Positions 32,388-44,873 of a DNA stretch of 64,000 nt are shown piece after piece. The notes under the pieces are model-generated. The model was given only the letters and a program-made list of their open reading frames with translations. It was not told where the DNA came from and ran no database searches. Made by a program: the position numbers and the translations under genes. Source of the DNA: Corydoras sp. C115. Its lineage: Eukaryota; Chordata; Actinopteri; Siluriformes; Callichthyidae. The stretch lies in contig JAFMOC010000023.1 of the NCBI GenBank assembly GCA_019802505.1, forward strand, positions 2,480,001 to 2,544,000, in the 5' to 3' direction. The number at the start of each line of letters is the position of its first letter. Position 1 is the stretch's first letter.

Positions 32388-33055
32388 GGGTGGCATGTAG
32401 GGTTCTCTGGGGATTCCAGGTTTGAATCCCAATCTGGATGGAGTTTCCATGTTCTCTCCATGTCCACGTTGGTTTCCTCAGGGTTCCTCCCAAAAACATG
32501 GATTTAAGGTAAAATGAATGCACTAAATTGCCCCATGTAGTTTGTGTGTGTGTGTCTGTATGAGTGAGTGTGCCAGCGATAGATTGGCGCCCTATCTGAC
32601 GAATACTGGATGGAACCTGACAAGGCGGTCCTGCAGGACGCCCCCTAATGGACTCACATATAGTTTTCCAGTTGTTAGTTTTTCCATTTGTTTAATATCT
32701 GTACATTAGTGTCCTACATTGTTGTTGCTGCCTGGCCGCTCAAGGAGGATGAGTCCCCCACTGAGTCTTGGTCCTCCCAAGGTTTCTTCCTTAAATAACA
32801 ACATAAAAGGGAGTTTTTTCTTGCCACTGTCGCTTCGGCTTGCTCTTTGGGGGTTTAAAGGCTTTTCATTCTGTAAAGCTGCTTTGTGACAATGTACTGT
32901 TGTAAAAAGCGCTATATAAATAAACTACTTGAACTTAACTTGAAATATCTTGGGTGTATCTGCCCAGTGCCTGAAACATTGTCCTCTGGATTGGCATGGG
33001 GAACCCTCCATGATCCTTCTAGAGGATTAGGCGTAAGATGATAAATTAATGAATA
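32388..33055 (+). mobile_element. SINE-A split by an R1 insertion
   Basis: Left part 32388-about 32597 stops in GATAGATTGGCGCCCTATC; right part about 32948-33055 resumes at TTGGGTGTATCTGCCCAGTG, with R1 in between. Confidence 0.75.
32598..32947 (+). repeat. R1 dispersed repeat
   Basis: About 350 bp: GAATACTGGATGGAACCTGA, CTTGCCACTGTCGCTTCGGC, AAAGCTGCTTTGTGACAATG, CGCTATATAAATAAACTACT. Inserted in a SINE-A, which helps define its ends. Confidence 0.65.
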
Positions 33056-34158
33056 TTTCATTTAATTAATAATATATAAATTACAAATATAAATAATATA
33101 TATAAAAATAATTAGTAAAATGTAAAACATTTTTTTTATTTAACTTTTTATTATTATTATTATTATTATTTTAAATTTTTATGTATTTTTTCTTTTTCTC
33201 ATTTTATAGCCATTTTAACTTGTAAATGCCGTATGTTTATATATCTTTGTTTCAGTATCTTTGATGCTGATGCAAACATGCAAATTTGCCCATGTGGGAT
33301 ATTTGGGATATAAAGTTATTTTAGTTATTGAAGTTATTTTATCTTATCTTGACTTATTATAAATCAACTGACCTGCTTTAAAACTAATTACAGCAACTGG
33401 AAAAAACAGACAACAATGCACTAAATCATGTCCTAGTGACCATGGTTGGTTAAATGAATAGACAGAATGCTGAATTCCATTTTAGAGTAGTAATTTTTTG
33501 TGCTCTTCTACTTGCTATTACTAGTTATGTGGAACTCTTGTTATGGAGCAGACTAACCTTGAAAAGGAGCATAATAGTGTCTGCTAGCTAAAATGTCTGG
33601 AACTTATGTAAGTGTTTGAAAAGATTTCAAAGCACAAATAATTCCAGAGCGGAAGAAGCAGCATGTTTGTCATGAGAGTGATTTATGTAATTTAGTCACA
33701 GGTAATAGTGGCATATTTATTTTTGTTGATAATTACATATCTTTATCAGACCTATGAGCTGATAAATGAGGGAGAAAGTCTGTGTGTGTGTGTATATATA
33801 TGTATGTATGTATGTATGCATGTATATATTCTCTTCACAAATCTACATCACTGCTTCAATTACCATAACATTACACAAACTTACTTTTGGGAGTCTACGA
33901 GGTTTATATACTCTATACAAACCACCAAGAAGCGGCCCAAAATGCCTTATCACATCTATGTGGCTTGAGGAGCAGCTCCAGTGACTGTGTGAAGGGGAAA
34001 CTTATATTTAAGTGATGTGGAAGTTGTTTTGTTTGGTTTATGTTTTTCCTTTCGATCAGGTAGTTAAATAAAGTTTCTTTATCCTAAACTGAATCTTCCA
34101 AGATACTACCAATTATGCACAAATTAATGTTTACACCATTTGCAGAAAACCGAGCCTT
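33056..34158. other. Intergenic, no gene recognised
   Basis: AT-rich. A (TATG)n tract near 33795 and an AATAAA near 34066 are present; two overlapping + strand ORFs of 72-86 aa start at 33708-33766 but consist partly of the microsatellite and match nothing I know. Confidence 0.45.
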
Positions 34159-34475
34159 GGAAGGCACTGTGGCTTGGTGGTTAACACGTTCACCTCTCAC
34201 TGGGGATCCAGCTTTGAATCCCAATCAGGGTGTTCTGTGGTTTCCATCCATAATCCAAAAACATGCATTCAAGATGAATTAGATGCTCTTAATTGCCCCT
34301 ATGTAGTGTATGTGTGTGTGTCTGTGTGAGAGAGTGTGCCCAGCGATGGATTGGTGCCCTGTCCTGGGTGTATCTGCCCAGTATCTACCCGAAACATTCT
34401 CCCCTGGATGGGCATGGGGAACCCCATGTGACCCTAATCCCTAGTATAGGATGAAGTGGAATATAATGAGAGAAG
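34159..34475 (+). mobile_element. SINE-A, diverged
   Basis: GGCACTGTGGCTTGGTGGTT head to ATGAAGTGGAATATAATGAG tail. Confidence 0.8.
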
Positions 34476-34558
34476 ATATCTTCATGGACCCTCTGCGCCA
34501 AGTGACACATTTAGTTGTTTTTAATAGGTTTTTAACACATCCTTTATCAGCGGTAGCG

Positions 34559-34768
34559 GGGGAGTGGTAGCTCAGTGGTCAGGGCGTTGGGCTATCGATC
34601 TGAAGGTTGAGGGTTCAAATCCCAGGTCCACTGAAGTTACCAGTGTGGGTCCTTGAGCAAGACCCTTAACCCTCATTGCTCCAGGGATGTTGTGATTAAC
34701 CCTGTGTTCACCTTGTAAGTCGCTTTGGATAAAAGCGTCCAATAAATGACCAAATGTAATGTAATGTT
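34559..34768 (+). mobile_element. SINE-B, nearly full length
   Basis: GGAGTGGTAGCTCAGTGGTC (A box) and GGGTTCAAATCCCAGGTCCA (B box), GTCCTTGAGCAAGACCCTTA, and the end AAGTCGCTTTGGATAAAAGC with ATGTAATGTAATG. Best SINE-B reference copy here. Confidence 0.88.
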
Positions 34769-35924
34769 ATCAAATTTAACATTAAACAACATATATTTTG
34801 TCATTTATAATAGTAAGATACAAAGGAAAGATAACCTTTAAAATATCCCAAAGTATTGACACGTTTTACTCAATGTGAGTAACCTAGTTACACCTAGTTT
34901 GGCAGAAATCACACTCAGCAAATTTGGTTGCAGGGGCAATGTGCCAGCTATGAAAATTTGCTTAAGTTGAACGATAAATAGCTGTCTGAAGGTATTTCTG
35001 TTACTTTTATTATAATTATTTTGAGAAAATTCAATAAAATTTTCACAAATTATTATTTTAGCATTTTGGGATGTTACACAATGCTCTGGAAGTAATAATG
35101 TATTTGGTATACCAGTAAGGACAATTTGTCCACATAATCCTCGTTAAAATTTGATTTCTGTTGTGTAGTTATCAGTTGTTGAGCCTTTGTTGTTAATACA
35201 ATGATTTTAGAATAAAAGCCTTCAGGCTAACAGTTTACGGTTTGTATTTTAAATTACTATTATTTTTTTAATGTACATTCTATATTTATAATATATTTAC
35301 AATTTTATGAATATGCCATTAATAATATTTTTATTTAAACTATTTTAGTGTAAAGTAAATTTATTTAAGTGGTTATATTCGTTTATTTTTTTTATTTTAT
35401 AAGTATTTTTTATAAGTGTTTGATAAAGTGCTTTTAAAAAGGTTAGTAAGTATCCATATTAAAGGTTATATAACGAAAAATTCCTGATATGTTATTTAAA
35501 AATATTCTGTTAAACGTTATCAGCATCTGGTCTGTTCATCGGTTCATCGCCGTGCAAACTTCTACAGTCCCAACCTAACCACTAGGGGGCAACAAGAAAT
35601 GAAAGTAGGAGAACAGGACACAGAAAGACTACAGAATATTTATTTAAAGTAACCACACAAAAACCAGTAAACCAAAAACCAAACAAACAGAAGAAGAAAA
35701 CAAAAAAAAAAACAAAAAAAACAAACAAAAAAAAAAAAAGAGCAAAGAATAACAAATATAGGCCAATATAGGCAATCTCAGCAGGACTACAAAGCCACTA
35801 AACTAATAGTCACTAATAATAAACTAATTAGAATCAGATAGTGATCACAAATACAATTTTAGATGATTTTAAATTCCAGTTAAATCAAACTATCCACTTT
35901 TTTTTTTTTTTTTTTTAAAGTTTA
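34769..35924. other. Intergenic, no recognised feature
   Basis: AT-rich, with an A-rich low-complexity run at about 35680-35745 and a T-run at 35898-35917. No exon seen. Confidence 0.45.
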
Positions 35925-36104
35925 TGCAGATATACCCAGGAAAGGGTGTCAATCCATTAATGGGTAGACACTCTATAGGGGCAATTAAGAGCAACCAATT
36001 CACCTTGAAACCAGAGAACCTGGAAGAAACCCATCCAGACATAGGAAGAACATGGAAACTCCACCCACTTAGTGGTGCTAACCACTAAGCAACCGTGTCA
36101 CCCA
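35925..36104 (-). mobile_element. SINE-A fragment, diverged
   Basis: GCAGATATACCCAGGAAAGG to CCACTAAGCAACCGTGTCAC; tail missing. Confidence 0.7.
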
Positions 36105-36930
36105 TATTTAACATAAAAGTACAATTTCAATTACACCAAAGAGTCAATACCAATTACTAAATAATTCACTGTTGCTAAAAGATGAATGTGAAAATAAGAG
36201 CATAGTTGCACATGTGGGTGATGCTTACCTGCTTATGTGTAATAGTGACCGGGAACTGGGACTTAAGTAGGAACCAGGAACCTTTAAAAGACAATGGTGT
36301 CAGAAAAAAAGTGGATCTAATATACAGGAGGTAGAACATTCACATTTGTTTATAAAGAACAACAACAGATTGTATTTCTAAATATATGTAGACTATATCT
36401 AGTTATGTATAGTTGTACATTGAAATAAAACACATTACGTAAGGATGTGAGAAGATAAATAAGGAAAGCTTTGCAATGTGATAACCCTAGGCTTCCAAAT
36501 AAGTTATATATAGAGGATACAAGATAGTCTAACTGGGCTAAAATTAGAAGGTAAATGGACAGCTCATAGACATTGATATTTATAGACTGGTTACATTGAA
36601 TATAATGCAGGAAATCCAAGTTTTAAAGATGACTGTTTGTTTTTAAGACAGAGCATAACAGTTTAGCATGCGACTTTATCTTAGATTTCGAGTTCCATGT
36701 CATTATCAGGGGTATTACTAGGATCTAAACAGATGTGCTACCCCTGATCTCCTGAGCTATTTATATTTTCCTGACTTCTGCTAATTCTATTCTACATTAT
36801 TGTTTTATCATTTATAAACCTAATTTACTTAAATGTTATTGTGGCATGTACATGTATTTAAACATTATTAAGTAAAAAAGGGGTCAAAATAAACACATTT
36901 CATTTATATTGTAAACCAGAATTCCTAACC
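36105..36930. other. Intergenic, no recognised feature
   Basis: AT-rich unique sequence; no exon or repeat family identified. Confidence 0.4.
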
Positions 36931-36933
36931 AGT

Positions 36934-37130
36934 ATGGGGCAGTTCTAAGCTTGTGGTTAAGGAAACAGTTTTGTGACGAAGGTCCCCAGTTCAATTCCCG
37001 GTCCAAACAAATGTTATGGTTGAAGTGCCCTTGAGCAAGGTATCTAACCCCAATTGCTCCCCGAGTGCTGTGTACAGGACTGCTCACCACTCCGGGCACA
37101 TGTGCTCACTTCACTCAGTGTTCCAGAGGA
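36934..37130 (+). mobile_element. Third tRNA-derived SINE type (SINE-C)
   Basis: GGGGCAGTTCTAAGCTTGTGGTTAAGG-like head, B-box-like CAGTTCAATTCCCGGTCC, then CCCTTGAGCAAGGTATCTAA, TTGCTCCCCGAGTGCTGTGT and CTGCTCACCACTCCGGGC, as in fish SINEs with a CACTGCTCACC body. Confidence 0.6.
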
Positions 37131-37256
37131 ATCTTGCAAAGACACAAGGAGAACATGCAAACAAATGCAGAAAAAACATGTCTAGCTGTCACCACAATAC
37201 ATACAAACATGTGTATTAAATAAATAACTTGAATTTTCAAATATAACTTTCACCTC

Positions 37257-37611
37257 ATGGGCGGCACGGTGGCTTAGTGGTTCGCACGTTTGCCTCTCAG
37301 CGCTAGGGATTCCCGGTTCGAATCCCCATCTGGGTGGAGTTTCCATGTTCTCGCCGTGTCTGCGTGGGTTTCCTCCGGGTTCTCCGGTTTCATTCCACAA
37401 TCCAAAAACATGGATCAAGTCAACTGAATTCTCAAAAGAATTGCCCCATGTAGAGTGTGTCTGTGTGAGTGAGTGTGTGCCCAGCGATGGATTGGCGCCC
37501 TGTCCTGGGTCTATCTGCCCAGCGCCCGAGACGTTCTCCCCTGGATGGGCATGGGGAACCCCACCGCGACCCTAATAGAGGATAAAGTGGGAGATAATGA
37601 ATGAATGAATG
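37257..37611 (+). mobile_element. SINE-A with 12-bp target-site duplication
   Basis: Flanked by AACTTTCACCTC at 37245-37256 and 37612-37623. It inserted immediately beside an older SINE-A fragment. Confidence 0.92.
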
Positions 37612-37623
37612 AACTTTCACCTC

Positions 37624-37747
37624 TTGTGCCCAACAATAGATTGGTGCCTTGTTCTGGGTGTATCTACCCTGCGCCTGGAACATTCTCATTTGGTTGTACA
37701 TGGGTAACTCCATGCGCCCCTAATTCCTAAGATAAAGATAATGAAAT
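37624..37747 (+). mobile_element. SINE-A 3' half, diverged
   Basis: TTGTGCCCAACAATAGATTG to AAAGATAATGAAATG. Confidence 0.7.
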
Positions 37748-38583
37748 GAGTATGTATCAGCTAAGCCTTATTTTAGGTCATTAATATTGTACCAGAGATT
37801 TGAATGGCTTTGAGTTGCTGTGCTTTCTTTTTCTGTTTATTAATTATTGTTATGACTTGTACCTTACATCTGCGATATAAAATTTTTAATAACTTAATTT
37901 AGATTTTTCTCGCATGGTATTTTGTTCAGTAAGAACACGTTTGCTCCACATTTGCAGCTTTTGAAGAACTTCTAAACTACTAAAGAGGAGCTTTAGGATA
38001 AAAACACTGTGTGCATTTTCGCTTCATATCTCAATTAACATATAAATGCATATAAATGAACTAGAACCCTCTGGTACAAACTGCTAGCCTAGGAGATAAG
38101 ATTACAAATGGATAACCACAGATACAGGTGTAAACGCACTTAAAATGTCAGGGCCTTGCACTAAATGTACCCTGCTACTGAAAGCCAGTCAAGTGGAATA
38201 TCATGGGCTCGCTTGGGTTTGTTACACAAGATGAGTTCTGCAGTCTTCAACAAAAGGCAAAATTTATTTTCTCTCTAATGGCTGTATATTGATATCAATT
38301 CTTTTTTAAAATAGTATTTAGCATTTTCGCATTCCTACATTCCAAGTGACAAGATATAAAAGACGCATGACTGCTCAGGCTGCACTTCGATCAAGTATTT
38401 ATTAAAAATGTCATGCAGGGTGCTTTAATCACAGACGTATAAAACTGAAACAGACCGTGCTGTATGGAGCCTAATTAAACATGTTATACAGTTATTAAAC
38501 TACTGTAGTACATGCAGATTAATTCCAATGATTTCATCTATGATCTATGAATTACAAATGTACTGTACAACGTGCGTATAATC
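37748..38583. other. Intergenic, no recognised feature
   Basis: AT-rich unique sequence. Confidence 0.4.
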
Positions 38584-38762
38584 CTTCATTCATTCATTAT
38601 CTCCCTCTTTATCCTCTATTAGGGTCGCGGTGGGGTTCCCCATGCCCATCCAGGGGAGAATGTCTCGGGCGCTGGGCAGATACACCCAGGACAGGGCGCC
38701 AATCCATCACTGGGCACACACACACACAGACACACTCTATATGGGGCAATTTTTTGAGAATT
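38584..38762 (-). mobile_element. SINE-A, 5'-truncated
   Basis: Tail and 3' half only; stops at GGGGCAATTTTTTGAGAATTC. Confidence 0.8.
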
Positions 38763-38796
38763 CCCGTATATATATAATATTCCCGTGCGTATAATA

Positions 38797-38990
38797 TAGA
38801 ATATAATATGATAAACTTTGTGTGCTATAGTGAAAAGCAATAAGAGTTCAACATAGACATTGATTTTTGTTTGTAGTTTTGTCTATGTGCAGAATGTTAA
38901 TCAGCTGTTTCTAAGTGTAATGGTGTAAGGAACAAAACTGTTTGAGTGTCTGGTTGTTTTAGTGTACAGTAATCTATATTTAGACCTATA
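38797..38990 (+). repeat. R4 repeat fragment
   Basis: Nearly identical to 27975-28123 and extends further (TGTCTGGTTGTTTTAGTGTA). Confidence 0.65.
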
Positions 38991-39020
38991 ACACAATCAA
39001 TGCTACATTCATTTATTTTA

Positions 39021-39345
39021 TCCATCCATCCATTATCTTCTGCTTTATCCTCTACTATGGTCGCTGGGGGGACTGGGGGGCGTCCATCCAGGGGAGAACG
39101 TTTCGGGCGCTGGGCAAATACACCCAGGACAGGGCGCCAATTTATCACTGGGCACACACTCACTCACACAGACACACTCACACAAACAAACTCTCTTGAA
39201 CTTAATCCATGTTTTTGGACTGTGGGAGGAAACCGGATAACCTGGAGGAAACCCACGTGGACACAGAAAAAACATGGGAACTCCACCCAGATTGGGATTT
39301 GAAGCAGGTTAGTGGTGCTAACCACTAAGCCACCGTGCCGCCCTT
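39021..39345 (-). mobile_element. SINE-A with 10-bp target-site duplication
   Basis: Flanked by ATTTATTTTA at 39011-39020 and 39346-39355. Confidence 0.85.
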
Positions 39346-39627
39346 ATTTATTTTAAACTTTTACAAACTGCCACCTGAACATTATCTTTATTATTATCTT
39401 TAGTGTATTACATACACTATAAATTTATTACAAAATTTATTTTAAAATATACATGTAAACTAGCCCCTTCTCTGCCCCAGCTTGTGATGACTGCACACGG
39501 TGTAAACAATAATTTACAGGTCACGTTTTGGTGGGGTTTGATGGAAAAAGTATTAATACACACCTAACTAAATTCCACTGTATGTATGTCTAATTTAGTA
39601 ATCCAATCATTGTAGATTTGTATAGGG

Positions 39628-39629
<2 letters not shown>

Positions 39630-39708
<79 letters not shown>
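39630..39708. repeat. (AC)n microsatellite
   Basis: About 39 uninterrupted AC units. Confidence 0.95.
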
Positions 39709-39711
<3 letters not shown>

Positions 39712-39776
39712 ATTTATAAGATAATACTAACTGTCCAAGTGTATATAATAATTAATATTAATAGTTAATATTATCA

Positions 39777-40008
39777 GGCGGCATGGTGACATAGTGTTTA
39801 GCATGTTCGCCTCTCAGCGCTGGGGATCCAGCTTTGAATTGTAATCTGGGTGACGGTTCCATGTTCTCCCTGTGTCTCCACGTGGGTTTCCTTCAGGTTC
39901 TCCAGTTTCTACTCACAGTCCAATAACATGGATTCAACATGGACCCCCCCCCCCCCCCCCCCCGTGACCCTAGTATGAGATTAAGTAGAAGGTAATGAAT
40001 TAATTAAA
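39777..40008 (+). mobile_element. SINE-A, internally deleted
   Basis: Head GGCGGCATGGTGACATAGTG, a C-run near 39945, tail GATTAAGTAGAAGGTAATGA. Confidence 0.75.
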
Positions 40009-40699
40009 TAATATTATAACCCAAGCTGCTTAAAAATAAGTAAAAATGTAATTAATATACTGTAGATAAAAAGATAAATGAGCACATTAATACAACCTCG
40101 AATCAGGAAGAAGGGGCAGTATAAAAAATTATATAACGAATCTACGTTTCATACCTTTATTTTGATGTTTTTTTAGTTGCAGACAGAACAACCTTGAGAT
40201 ATTTCATTGTTTTGTCTCGATAACTTTTCATTTGTTAATAAACTTTTATTCCTGCATTTCATGCCTGCAACACATTCACACACAAAAAAAGAAAAAAGAT
40301 ATGATTTTCATGTAATTGTAATCATGATTTGGTAAAAAAAAAAAAAAAAAAAAAGGCGGATGAAATATTTACAATCCATATACCCCAAAGGACAATTGAA
40401 AAAGATTTGCACGTTTCTTCCTCTACAGTGCATACTATTAAATGATTCTTAGAGCTGGGAGGAATTTCAGTGCCAAGGATGCTTTTTGCAATCTGAACTC
40501 TTGTGATCTTTGATCCCTTAGATATCACTGCATTAAGAACCACCATTTAGCAATAGCTGATATAACCACATAAGCAAGGGATTACTTGTCAAGCACTGCA
40601 ATATGGAGTTACATTGATAAATACCACTTTAAACTTTACTGCGCAAAAAAGAAGTTGTTAACCATGTCCTCTAGCAGCATTTCTGTGATTGGAGGCATT

Positions 40700-41540
40700 T
40701 AGAATAAACCATAAAGATAAAATGGAAATATGTAATGTAGTCAGATGAATCAGTATTCTGGGTCTTTTTTTAAATAGATGGCATGTGCAGAAAACCAGAC
40801 GTTTTTGCCTTTGGCAAAGATAATTTACATTTTTGTGATGACAGCATTAGTGCAGAAAAATACACTGAGATCACTATTGCGTTTAAGATCCTTTCCCAGG
40901 GAACCTCAATCCAGAATGTGATTGTGAAATGCGACAACAGGGCGGCACGGTGGCTTACTGATCAGCAAGGTCACCTCTCAGCACTTGGGAATTTAAGGTT
41001 CGAATCCCAATCTGGGTGAAGTTTCCATGTTCTCCACGTGTCTGCATGGGATTCCTCCTGGTTCTCCGGTTTCCTCCCACAGTATAAAAACATGGATTTA
41101 AGGTAAATTGAATGCTCTAAATTGCCCCGTATAGATTGTGTGTTTGTGTGAGTGAGTGTCTGCCCAGCAATAGATTGGCGCCCTGTCCGGAGTGTATCTG
41201 CCCAGCGCCTGACATTCTCCCCTGGATGGGCATGAGAACACCCCCCCCCCCCACCCTGGTAGAGGATTAAGTGGAAGATAATGAATGAATGAATGAATGA
41301 ATGAATGAATGAATGAATGAAATGCGACAACAATGACATCTTACTGGGGCACATCTTAAGATGTGTTTGCAGGAAGAATTGGATGAAATAACACCTGAAA
41401 CAATAACTCCTTTGGTACATTCAGTGCAAAAATGCCTTTTAAGCGTAATGAAAAGGAATAGCAACATTACACTAACTTTATTACATATTATATCATAAAT
41501 ACATTACGATCTAAACTTTTCTGGAGTTTGTTGCCAGCCT
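40700..41540 (+). pseudogene. Tc1/mariner-type transposase remnant, split by SINE-A
   Basis: Left part: GTAGTCAGATGAATCAGTAT (Ser-Asp-Glu-Ser motif around the first catalytic Asp) and a frame FGKDNLHFCDDSISAEKY at about 40808-40863. Right part after the SINE: TTGCAGGAAGAATTGGATGA and AATAACACCTGAAACAATAA, the usual 3' end of such an ORF, then CCTGAAATTCAG. The middle with the second catalytic Asp is missing. Dead copy; 40009-40699 shows nothing else. Confidence 0.65.
40940..41318 (+). mobile_element. SINE-A with 14-bp target-site duplication
   Basis: Flanked by GAAATGCGACAACA at 40926-40939 and 41319-41332, perfect; tail is a long (GAAT)n run. Confidence 0.93.
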
Positions 41541-41724
41541 GAAATTCAGTTATAGTTGTTTATTAACAAAATAAATAAGTCAGATATCTCATACTGTTCA
41601 TTCTGTCTGCAAATGGAGTCGAAGTAAATGTTAGAAACACTGTGCGTATGTATTTTTAATACCGTCCCAATTTTTGATTTGGGGTTGTGGATGGTCACAC
41701 AAATAAATAAATGACTGTGTAAGT

Positions 41725-42066
41725 AGGGAAGCATGGTGGCTTAGTGGTTAGTATGTTGGGGATCCAGGTTCGAATCCTAATCTGGGTGGAGTTTCCATAT
41801 TCTACCTGTGTCCGCATGGGTTTCCTCCTGGTTCTCCGGTTTCCTTCCACAGTCCAAAAACATGGATTTAAGGTCAATTGAATGCTCTAAATTGCCCCAT
41901 ATAGTGTGTGTCTATGTGTGGATCTGTGTGAGTGAGTGTGTGCCCAGTGATAGATTGGCACCCTGTCCTGGGTGTATCTGGCCAGGGCCTGAAACTTTCT
42001 CCCCTGAATGGGCATGTGGAATGAGCGACCCTAGTAGAGGATTAAGAGGACCATAATGAATGAATG
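41725..42066 (+). mobile_element. SINE-A, near full length
   Basis: AAGCATGGTGGCTTAGTGGT head with a 13-bp deletion after TATGTTGG; (GAAT)n tail. Confidence 0.85.
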
Positions 42067-42221
42067 CGTGAGACTTAAGACGCATCTCTCACAAATACCT
42101 GTTGTAGAAAAAAAAAGAAAAAGGGTGGGGAGGGGCCGCAGCATCGAATAACAATCAGGTTTGATGAATTTACAGTATAGTTGGTTTTCTCCATGGCTTC
42201 TGACTTGTGGTGTTCTCATTT

Positions 42222-42275
42222 GTAAGTCGCTTTGGATAAAAGCGTCTGCTAAATGACTAAATGTAATGTAAATGT
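42222..42275 (+). mobile_element. SINE-B 3' end fragment
   Basis: GTAAGTCGCTTTGGATAAAA then GTCTGCTAAATGACTAAATG. Confidence 0.7.
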
Positions 42276-42737
42276 GAGTAAATTAAGTGATACTGGTCCA
42301 GTGGCATGAATGAGCAGACGTCAGTTGGGTAGGAGGAGCTGGGGCCAATGATGCAACTTCTGAAGGTTCCACTACTGGTTTGTATGCGGGTAGTTAAAGC
42401 GAGGCGAGTTGCAGAACGTGGAAAGCAGAGGTAACAGGAACATGGGGTGGGGGGGGGGGGGGGTGAAAGAGATGACTGCAGACAAAAAGGTGGATTCCAG
42501 GGCTCATATTTACATAATCTTGTAATCAATTTGTAAATAAAGCCTGACAAATTCTATCTCTGATTCTCATTGGATTTCAGCATGTGACAGACGTAATGCT
42601 GCATAAATAATAGCCAAAAAAAATAGATATATATTTATTGAATTATCAATACACAAATAATTACATCTGCATTAAAAGGGACATTTAAAATATATACATT
42701 TAATTTATATATTTATTTATTATTTATGTTTTTTTAT

Positions 42738-43069
42738 GGCGGCACAGTGGCTTAGTGGTTAGCACGTTCGCCTCTCAGCGCTAGGGATTCCCAGTTCGAA
42801 TCCCCATCTGGGTGGAGTTTCCATGTTCTCCCCGTGTCTGCGTGTCTCCGGTTTCCTCCCACAGTCCAAAAACATGGATCAAGTCAATTGAATTCTCAAA
42901 ATTGCCCCATATAGAGTGTGTCTGTGTGAGTGAGTGTGTGCCCAGCGATGGATTGGCGCCCTGTCCTGGGTCTATCTGCCCAGCGCCTGAGATGTTCTCC
43001 CCTGGATGGGCCTGGGGAACCCCACCGCGACCCTAATAGAGGATAAAGCGGGAGATAATGAATAAATGA
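42738..43069 (+). mobile_element. SINE-A with 12-bp target-site duplication
   Basis: Flanked by ATGTTTTTTTAT at 42726-42737 and 43070-43081. Confidence 0.9.
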
Positions 43070-43081
43070 ATGTTTTTTTAT

Positions 43082-44758
43082 TTATCTACACAATTTAAAA
43101 TAAAAATGTATTTATCCATATCTATTTTTATTTTTTTGTATTTGTACAGTTCTTCATTTTTCATCTTAGACTTGACAAACAGTTTTTAACTTCTTCTTCT
43201 TCTTCTTCTTCTTCTACTTCCTGTTAGTATTATTAGTATTATTATCATTATTATTTACACTTCAATAACACCAACACCTAACCTCACCATCGCAGTCACA
43301 TTAATTACAAGCCATCTTAAAGTTTATTCACCTTAGTCATTCAGGTTTTTGTTTCTGTATTTTTGTATTTGGATGGTAATTGGATGGCTGGGCTTAACCT
43401 CAGTCTAAAGAATGCATTTACTAAATCTTATAACAGATAGCAGGGTTACATTTCACTGAGCAAACATTTAATGATACATTTTATAGCGTATTGCTTTGTA
43501 TAAAATCCTAAGCACACATTTATTAATGATTTAAATGTAATATATATTACAATATAATAACAATCTGTAATATATTGTAGTGTACATATCACCACGTGCA
43601 AATACATATTCTATTACCTGTCTCATTGTGTATTTGTGCTTGGTGATATGTCCATTACAAAACTATGTGCTCATGGTTTTGGTGCTGCTGCACCAAAAAC
43701 CAAAAGCCATAAATAAAGAAAAATACAGACATATTTAAATTAAAGCAGTTTTTAATTTGTATTTGAATCAGTTAATTTGTATACTTATTCATGCAATCTA
43801 TTTTTTATTTATTTTGTTACAGGAATAGATTAAAATAGTAAAAATATATACATGTATAAATATATACATATATGTATATACATATATATACATATACACT
43901 TTTGATCAGTACTAAATAACCAACTGAGAGTATTTCAGTGTTCCCTTGTCATTGTCTCAATACATTAAGCCACAACACTCTTTTCTTTAAAATAAGTTTG
44001 AATAGAAAGAAAAAAAGCTTAACAAAAAATTATGAATTTTCTTTATACTAATATTAATATTTTTTAATTCAAGCAGACGAAAATGGTTATGACCAGAAAT
44101 TATTAAGAGAAGATTTTTTTTTTGTAATAGTAGTGGAATCTAGGAAAATTTTGTACACTGTCATATTATCTGCAGATAAGTGAAAAATAGTCTGTTAAAG
44201 CCTAATATGCTTAAGTTTTAAGACTTTAAATGTCTAAATGTCTAAATAAATGACATCTAAAATAGCTGAACTAGATGGACTTCTACAAAAAATGATGTTG
44301 GGGTTTACTGCAGAGGTATTGAATTTATTATAAGTACAATAAAACAAATTAATTAAAGTGTTTTTATTATTTCTCTACATGTGTGAATAGTATTTGAATG
44401 TACAGGCAAGAGAATGAAAAAAAGGAATCTTATACCTCCAAAAAAACATAGCTACTTTATATTCCATTCCTTCCATTCTGCAGGCGTTCCTTGTGGAACT
44501 TCTTTTAGCTGGAAAATAAGCACCTAGAACAACTGCAGGCAGCAGTGAGCTGTTTGTAATTTTAATTTACAGCAGCAGTTATGCATTAAGGAATTCATAC
44601 ACCAACATGATTTTACTAATGGGCATCATAAAACCAGCATGCTATGCCATAGATGACATTGTTTTTACCATTAAGAGATACACAAAAAATAATCTGGATT
44701 GATATTTATTTGTTTGCTACAGTGTATGAGTATTTTTCCATAATTGCATTTCCATAGT
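43082..44758. other. Intergenic, no gene recognised
   Basis: AT-rich. Only a (TTC)n tract at 43191-43216 and an ATAC/TATG-rich stretch near 43845-43900 stand out. Confidence 0.5.
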
Positions 44759-44873
44759 TTAGTCTCGTGGAGAACTTACCTGTCCACCTGTGATTTGTGA
44801 ACAGTCTTTTGTAATAAACATGGAATACGTAATACACAGGAATACCAACATGTCCCTCAAAATATTTCGTTCC

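Noticed and set aside
33708..33984. Possible exon with AATAAA downstream (34066)
   Set aside because: Overlapping frames run through a (TATG)n tract, no splice or homology support; left as unassigned.
41281..41320. Regular (GAAT)n repeats considered as CRISPR-like or satellite
   Set aside because: Simple SINE tail expansion, no spacers.
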